DNA of 12,558 bases from Chloroflexota bacterium (GTDB lineage Bacteria; Chloroflexota; Limnocylindria; QHBO01). The translations under genes were made by a program, and so were the position numbers. Below are positions 1-7,294 of this stretch, piece by piece; the stretch's first letter is position 1, and the number at the start of each line of letters is the position of its first letter. The notes under the pieces are model-generated. The model saw only the letters and a list, made by a program, of their open reading frames with translations, was not told where the DNA came from and did not search any database. The stretch lies in the NCBI GenBank assembly GCA_031177555.1, contig JAPSGM010000032.1:1-12558 (forward strand). Direction: 5' to 3'.

Positions 1-2
1 AG

Positions 3-1421
3 ACGCACTACGCGCGGGTCGATGGCCTGTACCTCGCCTACCAGACCCTCGGAGAGGGCCCGATCGATTTTGTTCTCGCCGACCAGTGGACGAGTCACCA
101 GGAAGCCCAATGGGACGTGCCGCCGGTGGCAGAGGTTCGTCGTCGGCTTGCGGCGATCGGTCGACTGATCACATTCGACAAGCGTGGCGTCGGCATGTCC
201 GATCCGGTGCCGATCAACGCGCTGCCTTCAATCGAAGCCTGGATCGACGATGTCCGTGCGGTCATGGATGCCGCGCGCAGCGAGCGCGCGGCACTTATCA
301 CGACCCTGGGCGGTGGCCTGATGGGCCTGGTCTTCGCGGCGACCCATCCCGACCGGCTGCGCGCTCTCGTCATCGTCGGCGGCTGGGCCAGGGCGCGGGC
401 GGGGCCCGACTACCCGATCGGGCTCTCGCCCGAGGAGATCAGGAGGCGCGTCGAGCAAACGGAGGGCTGGGGCAAGGGCTTCATGCTCGACGCCTTCGCG
501 CCCAGCATGCGAGGCGTTCCCGGCCTGCGTGAGGCCTGGGCACGGTACGAGCGTTTCGCCGCCAGCCCGGGCGTTGCGCGGGCCATGATCGCCAACCTGC
601 TCGAGCTCGACGTTCGGCACGTCCTGCCCGCGATCCACGTCCCGACGCTGGTGATCCAGCGTGGCGAGGTCGCCGCCTTCGGCCCTGCGTTCGGCCGGTT
701 CATCGCAGACGGCATCCACGGTGCCCGCTACGTGGAGGTGCCGGGAATCGACAACCTGATGTGGGCGGGCGACCAGGCGACCGTCGTGGCCGAGATCGAG
801 TCGTTCGTGGTGGGAGCCAGGTCAATGCGGTCGTCCGACCGACGGCTGGCCACGATCCTCTTCACCGATATCGTCGGCTCGACCGAGCGGGCGGCCACAG
901 TTGGTGATCGCGCCTGGCGCGAGCTGCTCAACCGGCATCATGCTTTCGCGCGGGCCTCCATCGAGCGCGCCGGTGGCCGCATGATCAAGTCAATCGGAGA
1001 TGGCGTGCTCGCCAGCTTCGACGGCCCCGGTCGCGCCATCGACGCAGCGCATGAGATCTCGGCCGGCGCACCGAATCTGGACCTGCACGTCCGGGCAGGA
1101 CTAGATGTCGGCGAGATCGAGGTCATGCAAGGCGACGTGGCCGGCATCGCCGTCCATGTGGCGGCTCGGGTGGCCGCACTCGCCGACCCGGATGAGGTCC
1201 TGGTGAGTAGCACCGTGCGCGACCTCGTCATCGGCTCCGGGACCGCGTTCGCGGACCGCGGCAGCCGAGTCCTGAAGGGAGTACCCGGTCGATGGCGGCT
1301 GTATGCGGCCCAGTTGCCGGGAGTGGGGGCTCGATCTCGGCCAATGACAGCAGGAGTCGCTGGTGGCGCGCCCTCGGCATTGCGCCGGCCGCCTCCCGGG
1401 GCTGCGAGACGGCCAAGTTGA
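3..1421 (+). CDS. Alpha/beta-hydrolase-like domain fused to class III adenylate cyclase (5' end cut by window)
   Basis: The frame is open from the left edge, so about 472 codons are visible. By comparison with the family only a few N-terminal residues are missing. Residues ~1-265 have the alpha/beta-hydrolase fold, with the FDKRGVGMSDP strand-loop near residue 60. Residues ~280-440 are a class III nucleotide cyclase domain that would make cAMP from ATP. Visible catalytic residues are metal Asp289 (FTDIVGST) and Asp333 (GDG), the adenine-specifying pair Lys329/Asp378, and Arg389. The transition-state Asn is His385 (VHVAARV), a form I recall in hydrolase-linked cyclases. In the hydrolase half the nucleophile Ser of GxSxGG is Leu102 and the catalytic His of the DHLPW-like motif is Asn251, so this half is probably a sensor rather than an enzyme. 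The domain order matches Mycobacterium Rv1900c. The tail after ~440 is Pro/Arg/Ala-rich. No transmembrane segment is seen, so it is likely cytosolic. The family call is firm; the dead-hydrolase role is inferred. Confidence 0.9.
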   Translation, partial: THYARVDGLYLAYQTLGEGPIDFVLADQWTSHQEAQWDVPPVAEVRRRLAAIGRLITFDKRGVGMSDPVPINALPSIEAWIDDVRAVMDAARSERAALITTLGGGLMGLVFAATHPDRLRALVIVGGWARARAGPDYPIGLSPEEIRRRVEQTEGWGKGFMLDAFAPSMRGVPGLREAWARYERFAASPGVARAMIANLLELDVRHVLPAIHVPTLVIQRGEVAAFGPAFGRFIADGIHGARYVEVPGIDNLMWAGDQATVVAEIESFVVGARSMRSSDRRLATILFTDIVGSTERAATVGDRAWRELLNRHHAFARASIERAGGRMIKSIGDGVLASFDGPGRAIDAAHEISAGAPNLDLHVRAGLDVGEIEVMQGDVAGIAVHVAARVAALADPDEVLVSSTVRDLVIGSGTAFADRGSRVLKGVPGRWRLYAAQLPGVGARSRPMTAGVAGGAPSALRRPPPGAARRPS

Positions 1422-1538
1422 CTGAGGCCTCACCGCGGGCGTACGGTTCCGTCAGGTGGGCTTGCAGTGGGTCCCTGATGCCGGTCAACGCGAACGGCCG
1501 GAGAGGGCGAAGGCGCCCAAAGGTCTCGATCCGCCCGC

Positions 1539-1544
1539 GAGGGA
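1539..1544 (+). promoter_or_regulatory. Ribosome binding site of the four-helix membrane protein
   Basis: GAGGGA lies 9 nt before the ATG at 1554 and supports that start. The 132 nt between the cyclase stop and this ATG hold no recognisable promoter, so the gene may be co-transcribed with the cyclase or use a promoter I cannot see. Confidence 0.5.
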
Positions 1545-1553
1545 TGATGCGCT

Positions 1554-2075
1554 ATGGACTTCGTGGTCTTGCGGCTGATCCACATCCTCGGCGGCGCCTT
1601 CTGGCTCGGTGCAGCGGTCACGATGTTTCTGTTCCTGCAGCCCACCGCGCAGGCAACTGCTCCAGAAGGCCAGCGATTCATGCTGCACCTGCTGCGCGAT
1701 CGCCGTTTCAGCGAGGTGGTACTTGCCGCGGCTCTCCTGACGGGGGTGGCGGGCGCGATCCTGTTCTGGCGCGATACCAACGGCCTTCGACTGGCGTCGA
1801 TAACGCAGCCGCAGATTCTCGGGTTCACCATCGGCGGCCTCGCCGGCGGGATTGCTTTGCTGCTGTTCCTGTTCGTCGGATATCCGGCCGGTCGGCGGAT
1901 GATTGCGATCGGCGGCAAGCTTGAAGCGGAGCGGCGCCCGCCAAACGAGGATGAGCGGCGAATCCTCGCCGCTGCCCAGAGCGTCCTCAGCCGAGTCGGC
2001 GCCACGGTACTCGTGCTGCTAGTGATTGCCGCCGCCGCCATGGCTACGGCGCGGTACTTGCCTCTCGTCCTCTGA
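1554..2075 (+). CDS. Four-helix integral membrane protein, DUF2269/CopD-like
   Basis: The protein has 173 residues and four predicted membrane helices at about 6-28, 54-72, 86-109 and 147-166. The first helix carries RLIHILGGAFWLGA, the His-plus-FWxG pattern typical of DUF2269 and related CopD-like membrane proteins. The loop between helices 3 and 4 (~112-145) is charged (KLEAERRPPNEDERR) and probably cytoplasmic. The function of the family is not settled; His10 could be a metal or haem ligand, but that is conjecture. The start is supported by GAGGGA 9 nt upstream. It follows the cyclase gene in the same direction, and no functional link is evident. Integral membrane nature is firm; the family assignment is moderate. 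Confidence 0.75.
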   Translation: MDFVVLRLIHILGGAFWLGAAVTMFLFLQPTAQATAPEGQRFMLHLLRDRRFSEVVLAAALLTGVAGAILFWRDTNGLRLASITQPQILGFTIGGLAGGIALLLFLFVGYPAGRRMIAIGGKLEAERRPPNEDERRILAAAQSVLSRVGATVLVLLVIAAAAMATARYLPLVL

Positions 2076-2107
2076 CGGCCGGGTGAGGCGCCTGCACGAC
2101 CCTCTCG

Positions 2108-2113
2108 TACAAT
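2108..2113 (+). promoter_or_regulatory. Candidate -10 box for the tRNA-Arg transcript
   Basis: TACAAT lies 39 nt before the tRNA 5' end, in a short AT-richer stretch. No convincing -35 hexamer is seen 16-18 nt upstream (GAGGCG occupies the place). It is offered as the likeliest promoter for the tRNA and possibly for the gene behind it. Confidence 0.35.
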
Positions 2114-2152
2114 GGAACAACCGGTATTCCGCTCTGTTCGAGCGTGAATCGC

Positions 2153-2228
2153 GCGCCCGTAGCTCAGTGGATAGAGCAGCTGACTTCGGATCAGCAGGTC
2201 GGGGGTTCGAATCCCTCCGGGCGCGCCA
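2153..2228 (+). tRNA. tRNA-Arg (anticodon TCG)
   Basis: A complete cloverleaf can be folded by eye. Acceptor GCGCCCG (2153-2159) pairs with CGGGCGC (2218-2224). The D arm is GCTC/GAGC. The anticodon stem GCTGA/TCAGC encloses loop CTTCGGA, with anticodon TCG at 2186-2188. The T arm is GGGGG-TTCGAAT-CCCTC with one G-T pair. The discriminator is G2225, and the 3' CCA is encoded at 2226-2228. TCG reads CGA, and by wobble CGG, arginine codons. The next gene starts only 24 nt downstream on the same strand. Confidence 0.97.
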
Positions 2229-2252
2229 GCTCCGTCCCTATCATGCCCGGCG

Positions 2253-3485
2253 ATGGCAGCCCGGGACCTCGCTTCATCCCCACGCACCAGCCTCGCCTGG
2301 CCGCCGACGCCCGAGGTACTCGCGGGCGCGATCCTCTCGACCCTGGCCCTGCTGGCCTACTGGCTGACCGGGCCAACCGAACCCGGCGGCGACTCCTTCG
2401 TGCCGCTGGCCTCGGCCTTCCTGGACGGGCGGCTCTCCATTCCGCAGGACCGTCCCTGGCTGGAGCTCATCCCGGCGCCCGACGGCGGCCAGTACTCTCC
2501 CTTCCCACCGGTGCCGGCCGTGGTGCTCATGCCGCTGGTGGCTGTGACGGAGCTCTTGGGCGTCGGCGAGCCGGCGCCGAACGGCTACGCCGCCGTCATC
2601 GGCGCGGTGAACGTGGCGCTGGTGTACTGGCTGCTCGGCCGCATCGGCGTCGCCTTCCCGCCGCGGCAGCTGCTGACCGCGGGCTTCGCCTTCACCACGC
2701 ACTGGTGGGTGGCCGGCATGGCCGGCACGCACCACTGGGCCCAGACCGTGGGCGTGCTCTTCACCCTGCTTGCATTGCACGTGGCGGTCGGACGCCGCTG
2801 GCCCGCCCTGGCGGGGCTCCTGCTCGGCCTGGCTGCCGGCTCCCGCCTGCCGATGGGCCTGGCGCTGCCCCTGCTGCTGGCGTTCTACGCGGACCGATGG
2901 AGGCCGAGCCGGGCGCACCTGGAGCTCCTCGCCGGGCTGGCGCTGCCGGCGCTGGCCATTGCCTGGTACAACGTCGCCCGCTTCGGCTCCCCGCTGGACT
3001 TCGGCTACGCGCGCATCCCGTCTGGCGAGTCCGGCCTGGTGACCGATGAGCCCTGGTTCCGCCATGGCCTCGTCTCGCCGCTCTACGTCCCGCGGCACCT
3101 GTACGCCATGCTGCTGCAGAGCTTCGAGTGGGTCGACGCCGCGCCGTTCCTGCGCCCCAGCCTCAGCGGCCTGGCGCTGACCCTGTCGGCTCCGTTCCTG
3201 TTCCTTGCCGGGCGGGCGTGGAGCGTCCGCGAACGACAGCCGCTGGTGCCGGTGGCGCTGGGCAGCGTGCTGCTGATCCTGCTGCCCGACGTCATGCATG
3301 GGTCGTGGGGCTTCGCCCAGTTCGGCTATCGCTTCGTGCTGGACGCCGTGCCGGTGCTGATGCTCCTGCTGGGGTGGGCCTACCGCGACCGCGCCTCTCC
3401 CTGGCTGGTGGCCGCGGTGGCCCTGGGCATCGCCGTGCACGCATACGGCATCTACGTCATCAACTTGCTGGAATTCGTCGCCTGA
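2253..3485 (+). CDS. Polytopic membrane protein resembling GT-C / family 39 glycosyltransferases
   Basis: The protein has 410 residues and about nine to eleven hydrophobic helices, roughly at 20-40, 85-103, 110-130, 140-155, 163-180, 183-212, 223-240, 303-321, 330-347, 362-376 and 383-405. After the first helix comes an extracytoplasmic-type segment, GGDSFVPLASAFLDG (45-59). An acidic residue here (Asp47) is the usual catalytic site in GT-C enzymes that use lipid-linked sugars. HWWVAGMAGTHHWAQ (150-164), AGSRLPMGLALP (195-206) and FGYRFVLDAVP (357-367) look like conserved loops of hypothetical GT39-like proteins. A role in glycosylating envelope lipid or protein is inferred; the substrate cannot be told. 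No Shine-Dalgarno is visible before the ATG, which sits 24 nt after the tRNA CCA. Transmembrane nature is certain, enzyme class tentative. Confidence 0.72.
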   Translation: MAARDLASSPRTSLAWPPTPEVLAGAILSTLALLAYWLTGPTEPGGDSFVPLASAFLDGRLSIPQDRPWLELIPAPDGGQYSPFPPVPAVVLMPLVAVTELLGVGEPAPNGYAAVIGAVNVALVYWLLGRIGVAFPPRQLLTAGFAFTTHWWVAGMAGTHHWAQTVGVLFTLLALHVAVGRRWPALAGLLLGLAAGSRLPMGLALPLLLAFYADRWRPSRAHLELLAGLALPALAIAWYNVARFGSPLDFGYARIPSGESGLVTDEPWFRHGLVSPLYVPRHLYAMLLQSFEWVDAAPFLRPSLSGLALTLSAPFLFLAGRAWSVRERQPLVPVALGSVLLILLPDVMHGSWGFAQFGYRFVLDAVPVLMLLLGWAYRDRASPWLVAAVALGIAVHAYGIYVINLLEFVA

Positions 3486-3513
3486 CGGCCGCTGGCGGCG
3501 ATGGCGGTCCGAT

Positions 3514-3545
3514 CGGGGAGCGGGGGGTCGCGGCCCCGCTCCCCG
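3514..3545. terminator. Bidirectional terminator-like hairpin between convergent genes
   Basis: CGGGGAGCGGGG (3514-3525) and CCCCGCTCCCCG (3534-3545) form a perfect 12-bp stem around an 8-nt loop. It lies 28 nt after the GT-C-like gene stop and 6 nt after the CHRD gene stop on the opposite strand, so one structure can serve both. There is no T-tract on either side, as in many GC-rich genomes, so the termination mechanism is inferred. Confidence 0.7.
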
Positions 3546-3551
3546 TCGATC

Positions 3552-4106
3552 TCAGGAGCGGCGCAGGGCCAGCCGCGCGCCGGCCACGACGCCGGCCCCC
3601 AGCAGCAGCAAGCCCAGCAGGGCGACCGGCGACTGGCCGGTCTCCCCCATGGACGTGTCCGGCACATCGTCGGACGCGGTCAGCTGCCCGCGGATGGCGC
3701 CGCCGCTGAACTCCTGGGTGTGGACGTTCACGTAGAAGCCCGCGGGGTCATCCACAATCGCCTGCAGGTCGGCATCGCTCGCGTCGACGCAGCCCTCGCT
3801 GCTGCCGCTGAAGCCGTCGGCGTCGAGCGGGACGACGATGTCTCCGCTCTCCCCCTCGCCACCGACGTGGATGTGCGAGGCGACGACGTCGCCGATGCCC
3901 TCCACCGACAGCTCCCAGCAGACCTCGCCGGTCTCGGTATCGATGCTGATCAGGGCGGAGCCCGAGCCATCGGGGTCACCCTCGCCGCCATCGGCCAGGT
4001 CGGCCGTGAAGCCCATCGGTGCCGCCAGCGCGGTCGCCACCAGGAGCAGGCTGGCCGCCAGGCCGGCGACGATCGCCGGAAGCGGGAACGGTACGCGTCT
4101 GCGCAT
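3552..4106 (-). CDS. Secreted CHRD-domain protein with C-terminal sorting-signal-like tail
   Basis: The protein has 184 residues. The N-terminal MRRR plus hydrophobic stretch 9-27 with ALA/AAP around 26-30 is a good Sec signal peptide. The mature part is a CHRD domain (~32-142), recognised by SHIHVGGEGESGDIVVPL (77-94) and FYVNVHTQEFSGGAIRGQL (124-142). Cys63 and Cys106 could form a disulfide. The C-terminus has VPDTS (148-152), a Gly/Ser spacer, a hydrophobic helix (~160-176) and the basic tail RLALRRS. This looks like a degenerate LPxTG-type wall anchor, or simply a membrane anchor. CHRD domains occur in chordin and many bacterial surface proteins, with no settled biochemical role in bacteria. 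A strong Shine-Dalgarno supports the start. It lies 96 nt behind the ABC operon on the same strand but probably has its own transcript. Confidence 0.85.
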   Translation of the reverse strand: MRRRVPFPLPAIVAGLAASLLLVATALAAPMGFTADLADGGEGDPDGSGSALISIDTETGEVCWELSVEGIGDVVASHIHVGGEGESGDIVVPLDADGFSGSSEGCVDASDADLQAIVDDPAGFYVNVHTQEFSGGAIRGQLTASDDVPDTSMGETGQSPVALLGLLLLGAGVVAGARLALRRS

Positions 4107-4110
4107 CTGG

Positions 4111-4118
4111 ACCTCCCT
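4111..4118 (-). promoter_or_regulatory. Strong ribosome binding site of the CHRD gene
   Basis: On the minus strand AGGGAGGT ends 4 nt before the ATG at 4106. It is one of only two near-consensus Shine-Dalgarno sites in the window, which suggests efficient translation and fixes the start. Confidence 0.75.
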
Positions 4119-4144
4119 TGAAGTGCATGGGATCTGGATCCGAT

Positions 4145-4165
4145 GCGCCCGGGACGGGCGGGCGC
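4145..4165. terminator. Hairpin downstream of the ABC operon
   Basis: GCGCCCG (4145-4151) pairs with CGGGCGC (4159-4165) around a 7-nt loop, 37 nt past the last permease stop and ahead of the CHRD gene. It could end the ABC transcript. There is no T-tract and the stem is only 7 bp, so it may instead be chance in a very GC-rich stretch. Confidence 0.4.
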
Positions 4166-4202
4166 GCTGTCGAGGGTGGATTCGCGGCGGGTTACGCGGG
4201 TC

Positions 4203-5039
4203 CTAGTGCTGGGCCAGCGTGCCCCGCACGCGCATGCGGCGTTCGGTGCGGGCGAAGGCCACGCGTCCCAGCCAGATCGTCGCGCCGGCCAGGACCACCA
4301 GGGCCGTCCACTCGACCGCCGGGTCGAGGAGGGGCCGGGTGCCGAGGGCGTAGACGCGCAGCAGGTCGACGGCGTAGGTCGTCGGCAGCAGGTAGGCCAC
4401 CGGCTGCAGGAGGGCGGGCAGGACCAGCACCGGGAAGGCAACGCCCGAGATCATGGCGAACAGGAAGTTGGTGGCGTCCACGAAGAAGTTCGGCTCGCGG
4501 ATGAGGAGCACGGCCGCCGCCACCAGGTAGCCGACGCCGATCATGCTGACGGCAGCGATGGCGAGTGCCGGGATGGCGAGCAGCAGGCCGCCGGACACCG
4601 ACGCGCCAAAGGCCAGCAGGCCGACCAGCACCAGCGCCGCGCTCGCCGTCGCCGACAGCAGCATGCCGGAGATGGCGCGGCCGAGCACGAAGGTCTCCGG
4701 CCGGGTCGGCGTCAGCCAGGACGGCTCGAGGGTCCCCGCGTCCATCTCGCGCTTCAGGCCGAAGGCCATTTCCCAGAACGTTGCGCCCACCAGCCCGCCG
4801 ACGACGGCGCCCAGGAACAGGTAGCCCGCCAGGTCGCCGGTCCCGGTCACCTGCTCCAGCCCGATGGCGCGGCCGCCCACCAGGAAGGTGGTGCCCAGCA
4901 GGAGGCTGGGCAGCAGGAACTGGTAGAGCGGCTGCAGCGGCCGGTTGACGAGCTGCAGCGGGTAGCGGCGCGCCACGCGCAGCTCGTTGCGGGCGATCGC
5001 CAACGCGGCCCGCACCTCGGCGACGTCCACGGCGCCCAT
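4203..5039 (-). CDS. ABC-2 type transporter permease (second of pair)
   Basis: The protein has 278 residues from the ATG at 5039. An upstream in-frame ATG at 5195 would overlap the preceding permease by 150 nt and encode unrelated sequence, so it was not used. It has six likely helices: ~38-55, 70-92, 118-145, 150-178, 192-218 and 243-262. The hallmark ABC-2 segment KREMDAGTLEPSWLTPTRP (96-114) is the amphipathic coupling region after helix 2. The C-terminal FARTERRMRVRGTLAQ closely resembles the end of its partner permease, so the two are probably ancient duplicates forming a heterodimeric channel with the ATPase at 5886-6911. The start lies 4 nt after the partner stop, with no clear Shine-Dalgarno, implying translational coupling. 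Export is expected for this family; the cargo is unknown. Confidence 0.88.
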   Translation of the reverse strand: MGAVDVAEVRAALAIARNELRVARRYPLQLVNRPLQPLYQFLLPSLLLGTTFLVGGRAIGLEQVTGTGDLAGYLFLGAVVGGLVGATFWEMAFGLKREMDAGTLEPSWLTPTRPETFVLGRAISGMLLSATASAALVLVGLLAFGASVSGGLLLAIPALAIAAVSMIGVGYLVAAAVLLIREPNFFVDATNFLFAMISGVAFPVLVLPALLQPVAYLLPTTYAVDLLRVYALGTRPLLDPAVEWTALVVLAGATIWLGRVAFARTERRMRVRGTLAQH

Positions 5040-5043
5040 CGGC

Positions 5044-5889
5044 TCAGTACGACGCCAGGCTGCCGCCCCGGCGGGCGTAGCGCTCCGTGCGGCGAAAGGC
5101 CACCACGGCCGCGGCGCACAGGAGGAGGCCGAGCGACAGCAGGACGGCGAGGTCGGGCACCACCGCGGCCAGGTCGCTGCCGGCCAGCAGGACACGGCGC
5201 AGGTCGGCGATGAGATAGGTCGGCGGAAGGGCCAGCGCCACCGCGCGGCCCCACTCGGGCAGGATCACGATCGGGAAGCTCATGCCGCAGAAGACGGTGA
5301 ACACGCCGCGCACGGTCTGCACCAGCGCGCTGACCTCGCCGAAGCGCAGGACCACGGCGGCGAACAGGGCGCCCAGCCCGTACAGCGCCGGCACCGCCAC
5401 GCCGATGACTACCAGCGCCCGCAGGGCCGATGCCACCGCCAGGTCCACCCCGAACACCAGCGTCATGGTGGCGGCCACGATGGCGAACATCCACAGCGCC
5501 CAGACCACCTGGCTCACGGCCGGCCCGAACAGGATCACCAGGCGCGAGGCCGGCGTCATGAACAGCGCCTCCAGCGAGCCGCGGACCTGCTCGGTGCGCA
5601 GCGCCGTGCCGGGTCCCCACAGGATCATGCTGATCCACATGTAGGCCGCCCAGCCGAGGAAGAGGAAGCCGGCCACTTCCGCGGTGCCCGCCCGGGCCGC
5701 GAAGGCATCCAGGGCCGCGTCGCTGTCGCCGGCGTAGCCGCGCGCCTGGAAGACGTAGGCAACGGGCAGCGCGATCGGCCAGAACAGGAAGCCCACGAAC
5801 AGCGAAGGGTAGCGGCGCAGCAGGCGCCACTCCTTGAGCGCGGCGGCTCCGAAGGCACGTAGGTCCGCCGCGAACCTCGAGGGGCTCAT
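5044..5889 (-). CDS. ABC-2 type transporter permease (first of pair)
   Basis: The protein has 281 residues. The N-terminal cytoplasmic segment LKEWRLLRRYPSLFVG (18-33) leads into helix 1 (~31-48). Further helices lie near 72-92, 118-145, 155-180, 190-211 and 242-265. The segment RTEQVRGSLEALFMTPASR (98-116) is the characteristic ABC-2 permease motif that contacts the ATPase. The ATG overlaps the ATPase stop as ATGA (5886-5889), a classic coupled junction. It ends RRTERYARRGGSLAS, parallel to the second permease. It should pair with that protein and the ATPase to make one exporter. The family call is firm; the substrate is unknown. Confidence 0.9.
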   Translation of the reverse strand: MSPSRFAADLRAFGAAALKEWRLLRRYPSLFVGFLFWPIALPVAYVFQARGYAGDSDAALDAFAARAGTAEVAGFLFLGWAAYMWISMILWGPGTALRTEQVRGSLEALFMTPASRLVILFGPAVSQVVWALWMFAIVAATMTLVFGVDLAVASALRALVVIGVAVPALYGLGALFAAVVLRFGEVSALVQTVRGVFTVFCGMSFPIVILPEWGRAVALALPPTYLIADLRRVLLAGSDLAAVVPDLAVLLSLGLLLCAAAVVAFRRTERYARRGGSLASY

Positions 5890-6911
5890 TCGCGCAGCGC
5901 CCGGCCGGTGAGCGAGATGAACACGTCCTCCAGCGAGACCGGCACCACCTCGACATGCTGGATGGCGACCCCCTCCGCGCGTGCCGCGTCGAAGGCGACC
6001 GGCACGAAGTCGCGCGCGCTGCGCGCGTGGACGGTGATCGCCAGCCGGTCGTCCTCGCGCTCGTGGTGCGCCACGTGGCCGGCCGAGCCGAGGCGGCGCA
6101 TCAGCGACCCGTCGACCGGGTGGGCGGCATCGGGCGCGCTCACCTCCAGGCGGACGACCTCGGTCGCACCGATGGTCCGCTTCAGGCCGGCCGGCGTGTC
6201 CAGCGCCACGACCCGCCCGTGATCGACGATCGCGATCCGGTCGCAGAGCTGGTCCGCCTCCTCCATGTAGTGCGTGGTGAGCAGCACCGTCCGCCCCTGC
6301 GACTGCAGGTCCCGCACCCGCCCGCGCAGGTCGCGCGCCGCCTGCGGGTCCAGGCCGACGGTCGGCTCGTCCAGGAGCAGCAGCTCGGGATCGGGCAGCA
6401 GCGCCCGGGCCAGCACCAACCGCTGGCGCATGCCGGTGCTGTAGCGCTCGACGTAGTCGTCGGCGCGGTCGTCGAGCTTGACGGCGGCCAGGACGCGCTC
6501 GATGCGCTGCCGCTGCTCGTCCGGCGGAACGTGGTAGAGGGCGGCGAAGTACTCGAGGTTCTCGCGCGCGGTCAGCTTCCAGTACAGGCTGCGTCCGTCG
6601 GAGAGCACGGCGCCGATCCGCCGGCGCACCTCGCGCGCGTCGGACACGACGTCGCGCCCCAGGATGCGGGCGCTGCCCGAGGTCGGCTCCAGCAGGGTGG
6701 CGAGCATCTTCATCGTCGTGGTCTTGCCGGCGCCGTTCGGCCCCAGCAGGCCGAAGATCTCGCCGCGTTCGACTCGCAGGTCGATCCCGTCAACGGCACG
6801 GAACCGCACCCGTCGGTCCGGGTCGCCGCGCAGCCGCTGCCAGACCGTGCGCCGGCCGCGCTCGAACTCCTTGACGAGTGCCGTCGCCTCGACGGCCGGA
6901 GCGTCCATCAT
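5886..6911 (-). CDS. ABC-2 exporter ATP-binding protein (DrrA/NatA-like)
   Basis: The protein has 341 residues and hydrolyses ATP to drive the two permeases encoded next. Motifs are Walker [10 protein letters not shown] (57-65), signature YSTGMRQ (157-163, the S-T-G-M variant usual in this subfamily), Walker B LLLLDEP (177-183), D-loop GLD (186-188) and switch His214 (TTHYMEEAD). The usual Q-loop glutamine is absent: the segment reads [13 protein letters not shown] (102-114), a replacement I recall from some ABC-2 ATPases. A ~90-residue C-terminal extension (~250-341) resembles the regulatory tail of DrrA-type ATPases. The start is placed at the ATG at 6911, whose A is the last base of the upstream TGA (TGATG). 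ATG 6908 is an equally possible start one codon later. A longer ORF to 7196 is rejected because it runs through the upstream gene and is Arg-rich nonsense. Confidence 0.93.
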   Translation of the reverse strand: MMDAPAVEATALVKEFERGRRTVWQRLRGDPDRRVRFRAVDGIDLRVERGEIFGLLGPNGAGKTTTMKMLATLLEPTSGSARILGRDVVSDAREVRRRIGAVLSDGRSLYWKLTARENLEYFAALYHVPPDEQRQRIERVLAAVKLDDRADDYVERYSTGMRQRLVLARALLPDPELLLLDEPTVGLDPQAARDLRGRVRDLQSQGRTVLLTTHYMEEADQLCDRIAIVDHGRVVALDTPAGLKRTIGATEVVRLEVSAPDAAHPVDGSLMRRLGSAGHVAHHEREDDRLAITVHARSARDFVPVAFDAARAEGVAIQHVEVVPVSLEDVFISLTGRALRE

Positions 6912-7294
6912 CACTCCAGGCTGATCACAACGCCGTCGCCGCTCTCGTCCTCGGCATCGACGATCACGCCGACCGTGGGGCTCTCGACGGCCCGCTGGAT
7001 CAGGGTCGCGTAGGAATCGGGGATGCCGGGCACCATCCGGGCCGCGGCCGCGGCGAACGCGAGCGGCACGCGCAGGTCGACCACGCGGCGTCCCCGCTCG
7101 TTGACCTGGATGCGGACGCGCCGGCGCTCGCCGCCACCCTCCACGCGTTCCGCCCGGGCGGCGCTCTGGGCGTCGCGGTCGGCGCGCCCGGCCCACGCTG
7201 GCACGGTCAGCGCCTCGATGATCGGTGCCGCCTCGTCGGCGGACAGCTTGCCCTCGGCCACCAGCCGGAGGATGGTGGCCAGCTCGTCATGCAT
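6911..7294 (-). CDS. Small SHOCT-like / YvlB-LiaX N-terminal-domain protein
   Basis: The protein has 127 residues. The N-terminal helical hairpin [22 protein letters not shown] (8-29) matches the short module found at the N-terminus of YvlB and LiaX proteins. After an Arg/Ala linker, [20 protein letters not shown] (58-77) is the beta-rich segment that usually follows it, and the C-terminus (108-127) is acidic, ending VVISLE. There is no signal peptide or membrane helix, so it is probably cytosolic or docked on a partner. Relatives accompany DUF4097 proteins and envelope-stress operons; LiaX is tied to daptomycin response in enterococci. The start is the ATG at 7294, overlapping the DUF4097 stop by 8 nt (ATGCATGA); the longer frame to 7381 lies inside DUF4097 and has no family resemblance. 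Function here is inferred. Confidence 0.8.
   Translation of the reverse strand: MHDELATILRLVAEGKLSADEAAPIIEALTVPAWAGRADRDAQSAARAERVEGGGERRRVRIQVNERGRRVVDLRVPLAFAAAAARMVPGIPDSYATLIQRAVESPTVGVIVDAEDESGDGVVISLE

Noticed and set aside
117..119. GTG at 117 as the start of the cyclase gene
   Set aside because: The frame is open to the left edge and the upstream codons match the normal N-terminus of the hydrolase domain, so the gene begins before the window.
1505..1518. GGGCG-AAGG-CGCCC hairpin before the DUF2269-like gene
   Set aside because: A 5-bp stem in GC-rich DNA is expected by chance and sits oddly far from the cyclase stop.
2274..3440. Minus-strand 388-codon open frame opposite the GT-C-like gene
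   Set aside because: The product is Gln/Arg/Gly-rich without domain features; the + strand frame has clear membrane helices and conserved loops.
4143..5862. Long + strand frames opposite the two permeases
   Set aside because: They show Arg/His/Gly/Gln-rich nonsense typical of antisense shadows of hydrophobic genes.
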